Below, piece after piece: positions 1 to 8,779 of a stretch of DNA of 64,000 nucleotides. The stretch covers positions 1-64,000 of the forward strand of contig CAWGGS010000078.1 of the NCBI GenBank assembly GCA_963822095.1. The letters are read 5' to 3'. This DNA is from CAWGGS01 sp963822095 (GTDB lineage: Bacteria; Desulfobacterota; Desulfobulbia; Desulfobulbales; Desulfocapsaceae). How positions within the stretch are numbered: position 1 is the first letter of the stretch; each line of letters begins with the position of its first letter. A program made the position numbers and the translations under genes. The notes below the pieces were generated by a model. The model was not told the DNA's origin. It worked only from the letters and a program-made list of their open reading frames with translations, and did not search any database.

Positions 1-899
1 TAATGTTGCGTTATGGCATTTAGAGGGTCGGCATCGGTTTCATCGACCTCGGACCAGGCGGGTTTGAGGTCGGTGCAATTCTCCATTCCCACCACGACAG
101 CACCCGAATCTTCGAGAAGCGTCAACACTTTGTCGGATCCTTTGCCAAGTGGGGTCCCCGTAAGCAGGATGCGAACTCGTTCGTCATAGGCTTTGGAAGG
201 AAGAGGTGAGAATGTATCGATAGTTTCAATGAGGCGCTCCAGTCGTTGTGCATAATCATCCAGATCAGGCCAATAGTTTTTCGCCTCCACGACCGGAAGC
301 AGAGCAGAACCTGATACCGCCGGAGGAATTCGGGCAGCATTCACAGAGTGAAGTCGGCGCATTAACCTGCGTACCCGGTTATGGATTTGGATCTGCGCAC
401 GAAGAGCATCATCGGAAATCGAATGGCCTGTAAGATCCTGCAGAAAATCCACCAGCGAGTCGATCTCCGAACGCCAAAAATTTTGGGCCAGCCTCCGATT
501 GGGTCCGTGGGGAAGGTGCATCACGTGCATAGGCTTGAGCCGACCAAGGGCTTCGTACATCTTCTTCTTGCCGTCGCAGGTGGTTTCACCCACCACGGCA
601 TCTGCAGCCAAAAAATAAGGGCAGGTACCCGTGATCGCGTAGCCGTAACTGGCTTTGATCAACGGACATAGGTTGGCCGGAAGTTCCACTTCGGCCGCAG
701 CGATCGGCTCATTTTTTTTCCCGCACAACCCTACTGGAATGGCGCCTGCTGCCCGGATGAGCTCTGTTGGTGCAAAAATGCAATAAATGCCCACCACTTT
801 TTGTCCGGCCGATCGTGCTGCATCGATTGCCAGAAGGCTTTTTTCGGCCAAGGTGGCAAAGTCATTCAACATCCGGCCCAATGAGAGAAAAGCTGTCAT
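1..899 (-). CDS. 2-hydroxyacyl-CoA dehydratase-family / double-cubane-cluster reductase (3' end missing)
   Basis: The gene reads leftward off the window edge; about 299 N-terminal residues are visible. It resembles the YjiM/HgdB D-component family, whose members carry a double-cubane [8Fe-9S] cluster and do ATP-driven low-potential reductions together with an HgdC/YjiL-type activator. Visible family blocks are VGIYCIFAPTELIRAAGAIP near residue 40, NLCPLIKASYGYA, GTCPYF, ETTCDGKKKMYE, and near the edge ILLTGTPLGKGSDKVL followed by VVVGMENCT. The Cys residues of LCPLIK, GTCPYF and ENCT are the likely cluster ligands. The ATG at 897-899 is chosen because the next upstream ATG in another frame stops at once; no strong ribosome site is seen. 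The activator gene would be expected outside the window. The family call is firm and the substrate is unknown. Confidence 0.85.
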   Translation of the reverse strand, partial: MTAFLSLGRMLNDFATLAEKSLLAIDAARSAGQKVVGIYCIFAPTELIRAAGAIPVGLCGKKNEPIAAAEVELPANLCPLIKASYGYAITGTCPYFLAADAVVGETTCDGKKKMYEALGRLKPMHVMHLPHGPNRRLAQNFWRSEIDSLVDFLQDLTGHSISDDALRAQIQIHNRVRRLMRRLHSVNAARIPPAVSGSALLPVVEAKNYWPDLDDYAQRLERLIETIDTFSPLPSKAYDERVRILLTGTPLGKGSDKVLTLLEDSGAVVVGMENCTDLKPAWSEVDETDADPLNAITQH

Positions 900-1903
900 G
901 ACATGAACGTTTTGATAAAGGTATCAATGTTAACTATCAATTATAATGACAATCTCAAACCTTAACGCAGTGTATGCTCCAGTAAAATTGTGTATTATTG
1001 GAGGGGGTTAAGATTAAATATTCAATATTGAACCTTTGTCTTTTACATTCATTATTTCTATATGTCAAATCGGAATAATATATGATATTGCCAATTCGTA
1101 TTGGCTAACTTGTTGAATGAACGGGTTCTTGAGAAATTTATAGTGAGAGGTGGCTCAGTTTATCTAAACGAGTTTATGTTTTCACTCTTAAGTGGAATTT
1201 TTATTTTAAGGAAGAGTGTGGAGATTAATATTGCCTATGAAAAACTCTGCAAAATTGCTTTTTTCTTCAGGTTGAGATTCCTACTATGAGGTTACAGAAA
1301 CATGCGCTATCGCAACGCCAGAGGATAGTATTGGCAATGTTAACCATTTAAGCAAATCTGCAAGTTCATACTATCCTGAGGAAGGTTACTGGCCAGTATA
1401 CGTAACAAAATCTCATCGACCAAGAGTCCACATATTTCCAATCAAAACAGGGGAAATGGTTTCAAACCTTACGAAAAAATTTTATGGTTTCAACCTGTTT
1501 TTTAAAATTGGGTCCACAACCTGACTTTTAAACCCGACTTTAAAAATTCCAACCAAATCAAAACATTCCCAAACATTTTTTTAACCTTTTCAATCAAGAT
1601 CTCTTTATTTATAAGTGTTCACACTTCACATGCCCGTACAGTTTGTATGAGACAGAATATTTACCAGCCTTAAATCAACTCGTATTGGTCCACATTTTTG
1701 CTTTGCGAAAAAGTGCGTCTGCAACAAACCAGACTGTTCATGCTGGCCGAACATCTTGATGCCGCATCTTCATCTTTTGGGAAAAGTTGTCGCCAAAAGA
1801 AATGACAATGGGTATGCCCTTGATTGTGGTTTTAACTCTACCGCTTATGAGGAAAGAACCGGGAGATTGATCCTGCCGGATTGTTGCCTGATCGTCCATG
1901 TCA
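900..1903. other. Gene-poor AT-rich intergenic stretch
   Basis: No convincing gene. The open frames at 1101-1289 and 1756-2070 have no recognisable domain; the second runs into the antisense of the polyferredoxin gene. A perfect 10-bp inverted repeat, AGGATAGTAT (1322-1331) and ATACTATCCT (1368-1377), is separated by 36 nt and could form a stem-loop; it lacks a T-tract, so it is not called a terminator. The composition is clearly richer in A/T than the flanking genes. Confidence 0.5.
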
Positions 1904-3469
1904 TCAGAAAGGGAAATCCTCTTTGTTATCTCCCTTTTCCTCGACCTTCTTTACCACCGGTTTCTTGGCAAGCTTGTGTATTGGATGCCCCTCGACATAT
2001 ATTGCTTTGTAGGGTTTGGTGGGGCAGGCGTGCTGGCAGCCACCACAGCCGATGCAGTAGTCGGTATTGACTTTCGGGATGACAAGCGGCTTGTGTAATG
2101 GATTCTGATAGGGCACCATGTTGACGGCTTTGGTCGGACAGTGCTCAGAGCAGGCTCCACAGGTTGTGTTGTCCGTGTAGACCACACAATTTTCCTTGAT
2201 GAATTTTGCAACGCCGGTCTGGGTGAGTTTCTTCTCCTCCACCTTGAGTGGTAAAAGAGCACCGGTGGGACAGATGTCCATGCAGATCGTACATTCATAA
2301 TTGCAATGAGCCGCGCGAAAGTTCATGTGCGGCTGCATGACACCCGACAGTCCAAATTCCAGAAATGAAGGAGCAAGCACCCTGGATGGACAACTGCTGA
2401 CACAGAGATGGCATGCTGTACATATTGATGTAAAACGAGCAATACTGAGCGAACCCGGCGGTGATACCGGGCATGTGACTGCTTCGGGGATTTTTGTCGG
2501 TTTACTCTGGATAATAGACTTTGTCGGTTCGATAAGACCGGTCAGTCCTAGAAGATAGACGCCAGAGTAACACATAAAATCGCGGCGCGTTTGATCAATC
2601 CGGGTTACGGTATCCCGTTTTTGCCATTTGTTTTCCAGGTGGATTGCGTTATGAGCACAGTTTGCCAGACAATTATAACAGGCAACACAGCGGCTGGTAT
2701 CCACCGTCATCTCCCCAAGATCGATACAGCCCGCCTTGCACACGTGTTCGCATCTTCTGCAGCCCGTGCAATTATCCCGATCCAGGCAGATTTGCACGCA
2801 AGATATTTTTGAAATAAGGCCCAGCAGAGCACCCACGGGACAAACGGTGTTGCAGTACAGACGCCCCCGCAGAACAGCAAGAAACCCGACCAGTAAAACC
2901 ATCGTAAGTGAGACCGTAACGGATAACGGCGCAATAACCGCCCACTGTTTCCGGGAGATGGTGTAGATGCCAAATTGCTCAAGCGCGCTTGCGGCTATAT
3001 TGTTCATTATCAGGACAACTGGACGGAACAGGTTCGACAGGATCCGGCCGAAGCCGCTGAACGGATCGAGAAGATTCAGCAACAAGCTGCTGCCGGTGAT
3101 CAGCAAGAGAAGAGTGAGCGTAAGAATGGAATACCGGATGACATTCTTCGGCTCTGAAAATTGAAAGTCGCTGCGTTTTTTCTTCTTTCGGACCACAAAA
3201 CCGATCACATCATGGAATGTTCCGAGAGGACAGATGGTCGAGCAGTAGACGCGACCGAAAAGAATGGTCAGAATGAGGATTAAGATGAATCCAGCCGCAC
3301 TGAGGGCCGCTGTATTCAAGAATTGCATCAGTGAGGGAACAAACTGGAGGTGCAACAGCCCTCTAGTGAAAGATGGCGCAATACTATTGCCGAAATCGAG
3401 AAATAAGGCTGTGACCAGTAAAAAAAGAGTACCTGATACACCCACACGAAGTGGTTTGAGATATTTCAT
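1904..3469 (-). CDS. Membrane-anchored polyferredoxin (NapH/CcoG-like)
   Basis: A 521-residue electron-transfer protein. Hydrophobic helices lie near residues 8-28, 55-75, 110-132 and 178-200. Two CxxxCP motifs (CSTICPLG near 76-83, CNTVCPVGA near 206-214) mark the NapH/CcoG-type membrane core. A long Fe-S tail follows, with Cys clusters at CTGCRRCEHVC, CVACYNCLANC, CTACHLCVSSC, CTICMDIC, CGACSEHC and CIGCGGCQHAC, enough for several [4Fe-4S] clusters. An internal Tat-like RRDFMCYSG sits at 295-303, just before a short hydrophobic stretch. It lies 9 nt downstream of a Tat-exported DUF362 gene, so the two are probably one operon and functional partners. The role is inferred: electron transfer across or at the cytoplasmic membrane. 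The electron donor and acceptor cannot be read from the sequence. Confidence 0.85.
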   Translation of the reverse strand: MKYLKPLRVGVSGTLFLLVTALFLDFGNSIAPSFTRGLLHLQFVPSLMQFLNTAALSAAGFILILILTILFGRVYCSTICPLGTFHDVIGFVVRKKKKRSDFQFSEPKNVIRYSILTLTLLLLITGSSLLLNLLDPFSGFGRILSNLFRPVVLIMNNIAASALEQFGIYTISRKQWAVIAPLSVTVSLTMVLLVGFLAVLRGRLYCNTVCPVGALLGLISKISCVQICLDRDNCTGCRRCEHVCKAGCIDLGEMTVDTSRCVACYNCLANCAHNAIHLENKWQKRDTVTRIDQTRRDFMCYSGVYLLGLTGLIEPTKSIIQSKPTKIPEAVTCPVSPPGSLSIARFTSICTACHLCVSSCPSRVLAPSFLEFGLSGVMQPHMNFRAAHCNYECTICMDICPTGALLPLKVEEKKLTQTGVAKFIKENCVVYTDNTTCGACSEHCPTKAVNMVPYQNPLHKPLVIPKVNTDYCIGCGGCQHACPTKPYKAIYVEGHPIHKLAKKPVVKKVEEKGDNKEDFPF

Positions 3470-3478
3470 CCGCCGGAT

Positions 3479-4399
3479 TCACATTTTGATACGGTTGATC
3501 GACAGCCCGGACAGGTCGATCCGGCCGAGATTCATCTCTGCTGCAAGCTCTATATGACGAATGTCGGCCGGTTCGGTACCAAAGAACTTTGCTGCTGCGG
3601 CGTCAGCAGCAACAGGGTCCGTAGAGACAATGAGTGCTTTCATATTTACAATATCAGCATTAGAAACCCCGCGCGGTCCATTCTGTTTCATGACGTTATA
3701 GGCATCGACCACTGTGAGTGTGGGGCTGCGATACGAGGCAAAATCGGCTATACATTGATGAAGGTCGTTTCGGTGCCAGTACCCGCGATCCCACACCACA
3801 CCCATAAGGTTCTTCATTCCTATCGTGACCATTGAAGAGGAGTGATGCTTTAAAACAGGAACGTTGATGAAGACATCTGCATCAAGAAGGAGTTCGTGAA
3901 CCTTTGCTTCGGTCAGTCGCACCCCCCTTGGTATGCTGACCTTCTGAAAATATCCTTCATTATCTCCAGAGACCATTTTTCCCCCGGCATCCTTGACCGC
4001 TCTTTCAATTCCGCTGTTTCTGTAGCACTGTGCCCACGGATCACAGGTATGATCAAACACCGAAACTTCTTTTGCCCCTGCATGCAGACACTGTTCGATG
4101 ATGCGCGACACAAGTTTCGGATTGGTGTTTCCACCACGATCCGGCGTCACGTCCCAGCCGATGTTTGGTTTAACCAGAACTTTGCTGCCTTTGGGTACAA
4201 ACATCTGCATGCCACCGAGGGAGCCAATGGCCTTGTCGAACATCAAATCCGGCTCTCCTCCTCTCACAGCGACAAGATCGTAGGAGGGAGAAGCAATTCC
4301 GGCGGCCGCGAAAACCTTTGTGTAGTTTCCGAAAGCAAGTGTCGATCCGGCAACGATACTGCCCATGGTCATATTCTTTATGAAATCACGACGGTCCAT
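3479..4399 (-). CDS. Tat-exported DUF362 protein
   Basis: 306 residues, starting MDRRDFIKNMTMGSIVAG, a clear twin-arginine signal with a hydrophobic core ending near AFA-A. The mature part matches DUF362: VKPNIGWD near residue 80, FDHTCDPW, LLLDADVFINVPVLKHHSSSMVTIGMKN, and a C-terminal DPVAADAAAAKFFG segment. Many DUF362 proteins carry a ferredoxin domain; here none is fused, and the Fe-S function is supplied by the separate polyferredoxin 9 nt downstream. The two genes therefore look like a split version of DUF362-ferredoxin fusions (inference). DUF362 chemistry is not established. The N-terminal signal makes the start secure. Confidence 0.85.
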   Translation of the reverse strand: MDRRDFIKNMTMGSIVAGSTLAFGNYTKVFAAAGIASPSYDLVAVRGGEPDLMFDKAIGSLGGMQMFVPKGSKVLVKPNIGWDVTPDRGGNTNPKLVSRIIEQCLHAGAKEVSVFDHTCDPWAQCYRNSGIERAVKDAGGKMVSGDNEGYFQKVSIPRGVRLTEAKVHELLLDADVFINVPVLKHHSSSMVTIGMKNLMGVVWDRGYWHRNDLHQCIADFASYRSPTLTVVDAYNVMKQNGPRGVSNADIVNMKALIVSTDPVAADAAAAKFFGTEPADIRHIELAAEMNLGRIDLSGLSINRIKM

Positions 4400-4884
4400 T
4401 GTATCCTCGTTCAGCTGGAGGTTTAACGGCTATTTGTTCCAGTATTGACATGATCTTCCTTGGGCCCGGTCACGATGATGATATGTTGTCCGGTACGACG
4501 AATCGTGGCCATTTACTGCTTGCGGCCGATCATCGAACAGCTGTTTCCCTGTAGTATAACATTCCTGAATCTGGAACCCGCAATAAATTTTGCGATTGCA
4601 CTCTTCTTTAGACCAGCAGGGGAGTTGGCACGTTAGGTTTAATCGGAACATTTTGGCAAAGTTGTCAGATCAAGATGGAACCATTATACTGAACTGTTTC
4701 CAACAAGTTCGTAGCTTGTGCTTCTGCCGCCGGCAGCAGTTTTTGAAAGATTTTCTTGTCCAGGAGGCCACACAGAGACCTTCTCAACATGTAAACATTG
4801 CTGAGATTGAAGAGTTTTACGTTTCAAAGTTGAAAACGTCCCTGATGCCCTTCCTGAATTCTGTAATATCGTATGAGGTGATAG
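4400..4884. other. Intergenic region between divergent DUF362 and rluA-type genes
   Basis: No intact gene. A minus-strand frame at 4430-4651 contains several Cys residues, and a second minus frame gives a stretch such as RRTGQHIIIVTGPKED. This could be the frameshifted remnant of a small protein, but no family is recognised. The region must hold both divergent promoters; no strong -35/-10 pair was picked out by eye. Confidence 0.35.
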
Positions 4885-5820
4885 ATGAAAGGAAAGAAGA
4901 CTATTCAGACAGAGAGAGGAGGGCAGAAAAAAGGGAGGGTTGACACCTTCACCGTAAACAAAGACGATACGTTGCTTGCCTTTCTGATTGACCGGTTTCC
5001 CCAAAAAAAGCGGAAGGTCCTCAAGGCGCTCCTGCGCGATCGTCAGGTTTCTGTTGATGAAATCCCTGTCGGTCAATTTGATCAGTCCCTGGCTCCAGGT
5101 TCAAAGGTCGAGGTGTGTTGGAGTACTGATACTTCTCGGCAAAAACTTACTCAGTTTGGACTGAGCATCGTTTTTGAAGACAAAGATCTACTTGTCATCA
5201 ACAAACCATCCGGTCTCCTGACTGTTGCTACTGGCATTGAAAAGCGAAAAACAGCCTATTCTATGCTCAGTGAGTATGTCAAACTTGAGAATCCTGAAAA
5301 CAAGATATTCATAGTACACCGGATCGACCGTGAGACCTCCGGTCTGCTCCTGTTTGCAAAAAACAGTCTGGTCAAACAACAGATTCAGGACACCTGGGAA
5401 ACAATGATTAGTCAGCGAACGTATGTTGGCGTCGTAGAAGGTGAGGTGGAAAAAAGTGAAGGAACTGTTGTTAGCTGGTTGGCTGAGACCACTGCATTCA
5501 GAGTGTACTCGCAGCAGAATGCGCAGACCGGCAGAAGGGCGGTCACCCATTACCGAAAAATTGGCGGGAACACTAGATATTCATTATTGCAAATAAACCT
5601 TGATACGGGCAGGAAACACCAAATCAGGGTGCATATGCATGACATTGGGCACCCGGTTGTTGGGGATAAAAAATACGGATCAAGCTCCGATCCCATCCGT
5701 CGCATGGCTTTGCACGCTCAAGTCCTCGCCTTTGCTCATCCAAAGACTGGCCAATCCTGCCGTTTTGAAACACCTATTCCAGAGAAATTTCTCCAAATTT
5801 CTGGACGAATACGAGAATAA
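4885..5820 (+). CDS. RluA-family RNA pseudouridine synthase
   Basis: 311 residues. It isomerises uridine to pseudouridine in rRNA or tRNA. An S4-like N-terminal part (about 20-85) binds RNA; the catalytic domain begins near 95 with VFEDKDLLVINKPSGLLT. The signature HRIDRETSG at 145-153 contains the catalytic Asp. Later blocks are GRRAVTHYRKIG, LDTGRKHQIRVHMHDIGHPVVGDKKYG and RMALHAQVLAFAHP, all typical of RluA. The start is supported by AGGTG about 5 nt upstream of the ATG. The target base cannot be assigned among RluA/RluC/RluD types. No operon partner: the next plus-strand gene is far downstream. Confidence 0.9.
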   Translation: MKGKKTIQTERGGQKKGRVDTFTVNKDDTLLAFLIDRFPQKKRKVLKALLRDRQVSVDEIPVGQFDQSLAPGSKVEVCWSTDTSRQKLTQFGLSIVFEDKDLLVINKPSGLLTVATGIEKRKTAYSMLSEYVKLENPENKIFIVHRIDRETSGLLLFAKNSLVKQQIQDTWETMISQRTYVGVVEGEVEKSEGTVVSWLAETTAFRVYSQQNAQTGRRAVTHYRKIGGNTRYSLLQINLDTGRKHQIRVHMHDIGHPVVGDKKYGSSSDPIRRMALHAQVLAFAHPKTGQSCRFETPIPEKFLQISGRIRE

Positions 5821-5880
5821 TAGGGGACCTATCATGGTGGCTATTCAGAACCCGAAAAGTAGTCGAGTTGGAAAAGCGGT

Positions 5881-6146
5881 TTATGTTCCTATGAAAATAC
5901 TGGTAGGGTTATCTGGCTTCGTAAAAGCCAATAATACCGACAACAACAATCGTATCTTCCTCCGTTCATAAGTTGCCAGTGCGTTTCAACGGTACCTGCT
6001 CCATGATCTCTTATCTGGGCATACTTTTCACGGCCAACAAATTCAAAATCTTCATCGATGGGCTACAGAATTCTTGAGATCCGGCTTATTAATTCTTCCT
6101 CGTTGTATCCCGTAATCGCATACAAACAGCTGTTTTCCTGAATTAT
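5881..6146 (-). pseudogene. PAS-domain relic with stop and frameshift
   Basis: Reading the minus strand from about 6146 gives YAITGYNEEELISRIS, then an in-frame TAG, then DEDFEFVGREKYAQIRDHG and GTVETHW. This is the usual core of a sensory PAS domain (pattern GREKY.QI..HG.GTVETRW). After that the pattern continues only in another frame (RRKIRLLLSVLLAF...), ending at TAA 5881-5883. At least one nonsense and one frameshift mutation are therefore present. No kinase or GGDEF part is found next to it. It is best read as the decayed remnant of a sensor gene. The remaining flanks, 5821-5880 and 6147-6438, show nothing recognisable. Confidence 0.75.
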
Positions 6147-6438
6147 TTTTTGTGATTACCACTGAAACTAAGCCTCGCGGAAAGGAAGGGTGTGAGCTGT
6201 TCGTATCTCGGGTTTCTGCAGCCTGGATGGCTGCGGCGAAGTCTCCAGGAATGGATTTATGGCGTCCCCAGAAACGAACAGTTTACACACTGGATCAGTA
6301 GCTGAACATGAGTGGTAATCAGATTGATTTTGATTAACAACCAATCCGATACCAATAGGTTGGCTTCTGAAGATACTATCAAGACGCTTTTCATTCTCGT
6401 CCCGCGCATGCTCTGCCTAAAGAGTCCTTCTTTCAATT

Positions 6439-6831
6439 TCATTCTTTTGTTTCGCCTGTATCGATGTCGTCAACATCAATGTAGGACTCTTCGGTAAACC
6501 GAGGGGTGCAGACGGCAAGAAAGATAAGATCTTCCTCTCCGTTATTGGTAATGCGCTGCCTGCACATCGGTGGAATAAACACCACATCCCCTGCCTGAAC
6601 ATCTCGGGGAGGATGTGTGTCGACCTCGACACTGCCTTTACCGCTTACGATACAGTAGCGTTCCGTCACGTCCCGCAAACAATGCCAACGCGTCGTCACC
6701 CCGGGTTCGACCCGAGCCTTGGCAACTGAGACATCGGGATCTTCCGGTGTATTCAACAACTCGCTTATATAACATTTTTCTTCGGTATAGAACTCGGCCT
6801 TCCGGATATGGCCCGGTATTGGTTTTTTCAT
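6439..6831 (-). CDS. Small cupin-domain protein
   Basis: 130 residues from the chosen ATG at 6829-6831, which overlaps the stop of the upstream gene as ATGA; a longer frame to 6870 exists but this coupled start is more likely. A single-domain cupin: VEPGVTTRWHCLRDVTERYCIVSGKGSVEVD forms the first motif, with His and Glu metal ligands, and DVQAGDVVFIPPMCRQRITNNGEEDLIFLAVCTPRF the second. The usual second-motif His is not obvious (CRQRI), so the metal set may be incomplete. It is translationally coupled to a Cys-rich membrane protein, which suggests a shared role. Substrate unknown. Confidence 0.8.
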   Translation of the reverse strand: MKKPIPGHIRKAEFYTEEKCYISELLNTPEDPDVSVAKARVEPGVTTRWHCLRDVTERYCIVSGKGSVEVDTHPPRDVQAGDVVFIPPMCRQRITNNGEEDLIFLAVCTPRFTEESYIDVDDIDTGETKE

Positions 6832-7457
6832 ATCGTATTTTCCCGGGGTGTATCGATGTTTTGACCCCATGCCCTGGCAACTTCAGGGTTGCAGGCAAAA
6901 AAGAGCTTTCGTTTTCCCTCTCCGACGCCGTTTAACGGGCAGGCAAAATTCATGCACTGCGAGCAAAAAAAACGTTTTAACGTCATCAGAAAACCTGCTG
7001 AGGTAAGAAGATAAATAAAGAGAAGAAAGAGTTGAATGCCGGAGATCAAAAAATAGAGGGGAGTGGCCCAGATAAGCGCGAGACCGAGAAAAAAGACAAA
7101 TTTTTCCCAGAAAACCATTGGTCCCGGACGGTATTGCCAAATCTTGGGTGATGCGTAATTTGCCCAGCATTTCAAAGATTTTCCCGTTTCGGCATAGTGA
7201 GGGCAGTGGGAGCACATAACCCGGATTTCAATGAAGCCGAAATACCCGATGACCGCGATCAACCAGAGAAGTAACCACCAACCGCTTCCATTCAGGACAC
7301 CGGCACCCCCAATGAGAAGAGAGGGGAATGCCAGCAGGCAGAAGTGCAGAAGATCCTGGAGAGAAAAATGGCAATGCACATTTTTACCTGCCGGGCAACC
7401 ATCGCAGGTGTTCGATATACAGGTTGTAATGGGTTTGTCGGGGTCGAGGAAGAGCAT
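6828..7457 (-). CDS. Cys-rich polytopic membrane protein, unknown function
   Basis: 209 residues. The N-terminus holds CISNTCDGCPAGKNVHCHF (Cys/His cluster). A hydrophobic pair lies near residues 38-75, then VMCSHCPHYAETGKSLKCW, a second hydrophobic pair near 118-158, and a final SQCMNFACPLNGV. This alternation of Cys/His motifs and helix pairs suggests a metal- or Fe-S-binding inner-membrane protein (inference). I recall similar unnamed proteins in anaerobes but know no function. GGAGA lies 4 nt upstream of the ATG. Its stop overlaps the start of the cupin gene, so the two form a coupled pair. Confidence 0.75.
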   Translation of the reverse strand: MLFLDPDKPITTCISNTCDGCPAGKNVHCHFSLQDLLHFCLLAFPSLLIGGAGVLNGSGWWLLLWLIAVIGYFGFIEIRVMCSHCPHYAETGKSLKCWANYASPKIWQYRPGPMVFWEKFVFFLGLALIWATPLYFLISGIQLFLLFIYLLTSAGFLMTLKRFFCSQCMNFACPLNGVGEGKRKLFFACNPEVARAWGQNIDTPRENTI

Positions 7458-7672
7458 CTTTTCTCCGTTTGTGGTTCATGGGAGATTGCAATACGTCGAA
7501 GGTATTTCACATCTATGACAGGAGTTCTCTTTAAGACCTGTTGTTATTCCAAGAAGTATATGGCCATTATAACCGAGTTTTGTGATCTGTGCCGTGCTTC
7601 TAATTATGTTTTTGTATCGAGCTTTTTATATCTGATTGCCATCGAAGCTCAGCTGTGACCTCAGGGAGCAAA

Positions 7673-8236
7673 ATGGTAACGCAGTTGCCGTGGGAGCAAG
7701 CCGGGCTTTGGGCTGTGATTGGTGGAATCGGCTGGTTTGCCGGACGTTTTTTGCACCTCCCTGCCGCTGCGATGCTTGGGCCTTTTCTGCTCGTGGCCAT
7801 CGCTCAATTACTAGGTCTTGTGCTTCACCCCCTGCCTGAGTTTCCGCTTTTGATGGCAGAGGTGGTCATCGGTAGCGGTATTGGCTCCGACTTTGTCGGC
7901 GTGAAGATCAGAGAGTTGTTGCATGGAATGGTTCTGTCTTTTTGGGTTACTCTGTGGATGCTGGTCCTTTCCCTTGTATTCAGCTTAGCACTGCGGCCTA
8001 TAACAGGTATATCATTGGATGCTCTGTTTCTTGCTTTTTCCCCTGGCGGCCTCACCGGGATTTCCCTTGTTGCCCTTGCTCTGAAGAGAGACCCTGCCTT
8101 TGTCACGGCACATAATGTATTGCGAGTGCTGCTTATACTTTTTGCTTCTCCTTTGGTGTTTCAAGTAATAAACAAAAGGGGGGATCAGCGTGATGAAAGT
8201 GGTGAGCAGAGACGAGGGCGGAGACCCCCGGTCTGA
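7673..8236 (+). CDS. AbrB-family membrane protein, half-length
   Basis: 187 residues starting at the ATG at 7673, supported by AGGGAG about 5 nt upstream; an in-frame GTG at 7655 is less likely. Five or so hydrophobic helices and the family signature AFSPGGLTGISLVALAL near residue 130 place it in the AbrB/putative ammonia monooxygenase membrane family (not the AbrB transcription factor). Family members are usually about 350 residues with two tandem repeats; this protein holds only one repeat and ends in a charged tail rich in Arg and Gly. It may act as a dimer (inference). Transport substrate unknown. Confidence 0.75.
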   Translation: MVTQLPWEQAGLWAVIGGIGWFAGRFLHLPAAAMLGPFLLVAIAQLLGLVLHPLPEFPLLMAEVVIGSGIGSDFVGVKIRELLHGMVLSFWVTLWMLVLSLVFSLALRPITGISLDALFLAFSPGGLTGISLVALALKRDPAFVTAHNVLRVLLILFASPLVFQVINKRGDQRDESGEQRRGRRPPV

Positions 8237-8258
8237 TTTTGTGAAGATCGGACGCTGT

Positions 8259-8603
8259 TTAACAGGTAAGATGAAAAGCCCCGGCCACAGATTCCCCTTC
8301 TGCCTCCAGCCGATTGAAGGTCTTGACAGCCTCCTGGGTCCTTTCGGCAATCAGGTGGATGCCTTCTCTCTTCAAACTGCGTTGGAGAGTCTCGGGTATT
8401 CGCATCTGTCCGGCATAGCCGGTTCCGACCACTAAAATATGAGGTTTTGCCGGGAAAATGTCTTCGACATCGTTTCGGTTCAAACGGTGTCCTTCCTTTC
8501 TCCACCAGTCTGACGAGACTTTCCCCTTGATGATTTTCAGATCTGTGTGGTAAAGGACCCCATCCACTATCATACAGCTACCTAGGGAATAGCTTTCAAT
8601 CAT
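8259..8603 (-). CDS. Mth938-like (DUF498) domain protein
   Basis: 114 residues from the ATG at 8601-8603, preceded by a GGGGAGAGG ribosome site; a longer in-frame start at 8618 lies upstream of that site and is not used. The sequence fits the Mth938/AAMDC fold: SYSLGSCMIVDGVLYHTDLKII, then LVVGTGYAGQMRIPE (family GTG....P) and TQEAVKTFNRLEAEGESVAGAFHLTC at the end. The biochemical role of the family is not established. It converges on the AbrB-like gene with a 22-nt gap. Confidence 0.85.
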   Translation of the reverse strand: MIESYSLGSCMIVDGVLYHTDLKIIKGKVSSDWWRKEGHRLNRNDVEDIFPAKPHILVVGTGYAGQMRIPETLQRSLKREGIHLIAERTQEAVKTFNRLEAEGESVAGAFHLTC

Positions 8604-8779
8604 GGGACCTCTCCCCAATACAAATAACCGGCATGTTGCTTTAACCCGTATCCGTCTCTTCCAATAAGCCGTTCTTGCTGAACAGCGGTCTTTGGGACAC
8701 TTTCATGTACACGGCTTTTTCCTCCAAGCAGATACACGCATTTCGAATCGCGAAAATTCAAGGTAGCCAGTATGGGTTG

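Noticed and set aside
122..340. 72-residue minus-strand frame
   Set aside because: It lies out of frame within the double-cubane reductase gene, whose own frame runs through the region.
1756..2070. 104-residue plus-strand frame
   Set aside because: Runs antisense into the polyferredoxin gene and has no recognisable domain; may be chance.
3896..4426. 176-residue plus-strand frame
   Set aside because: Antisense shadow of the DUF362 gene, with no domain or ribosome site.
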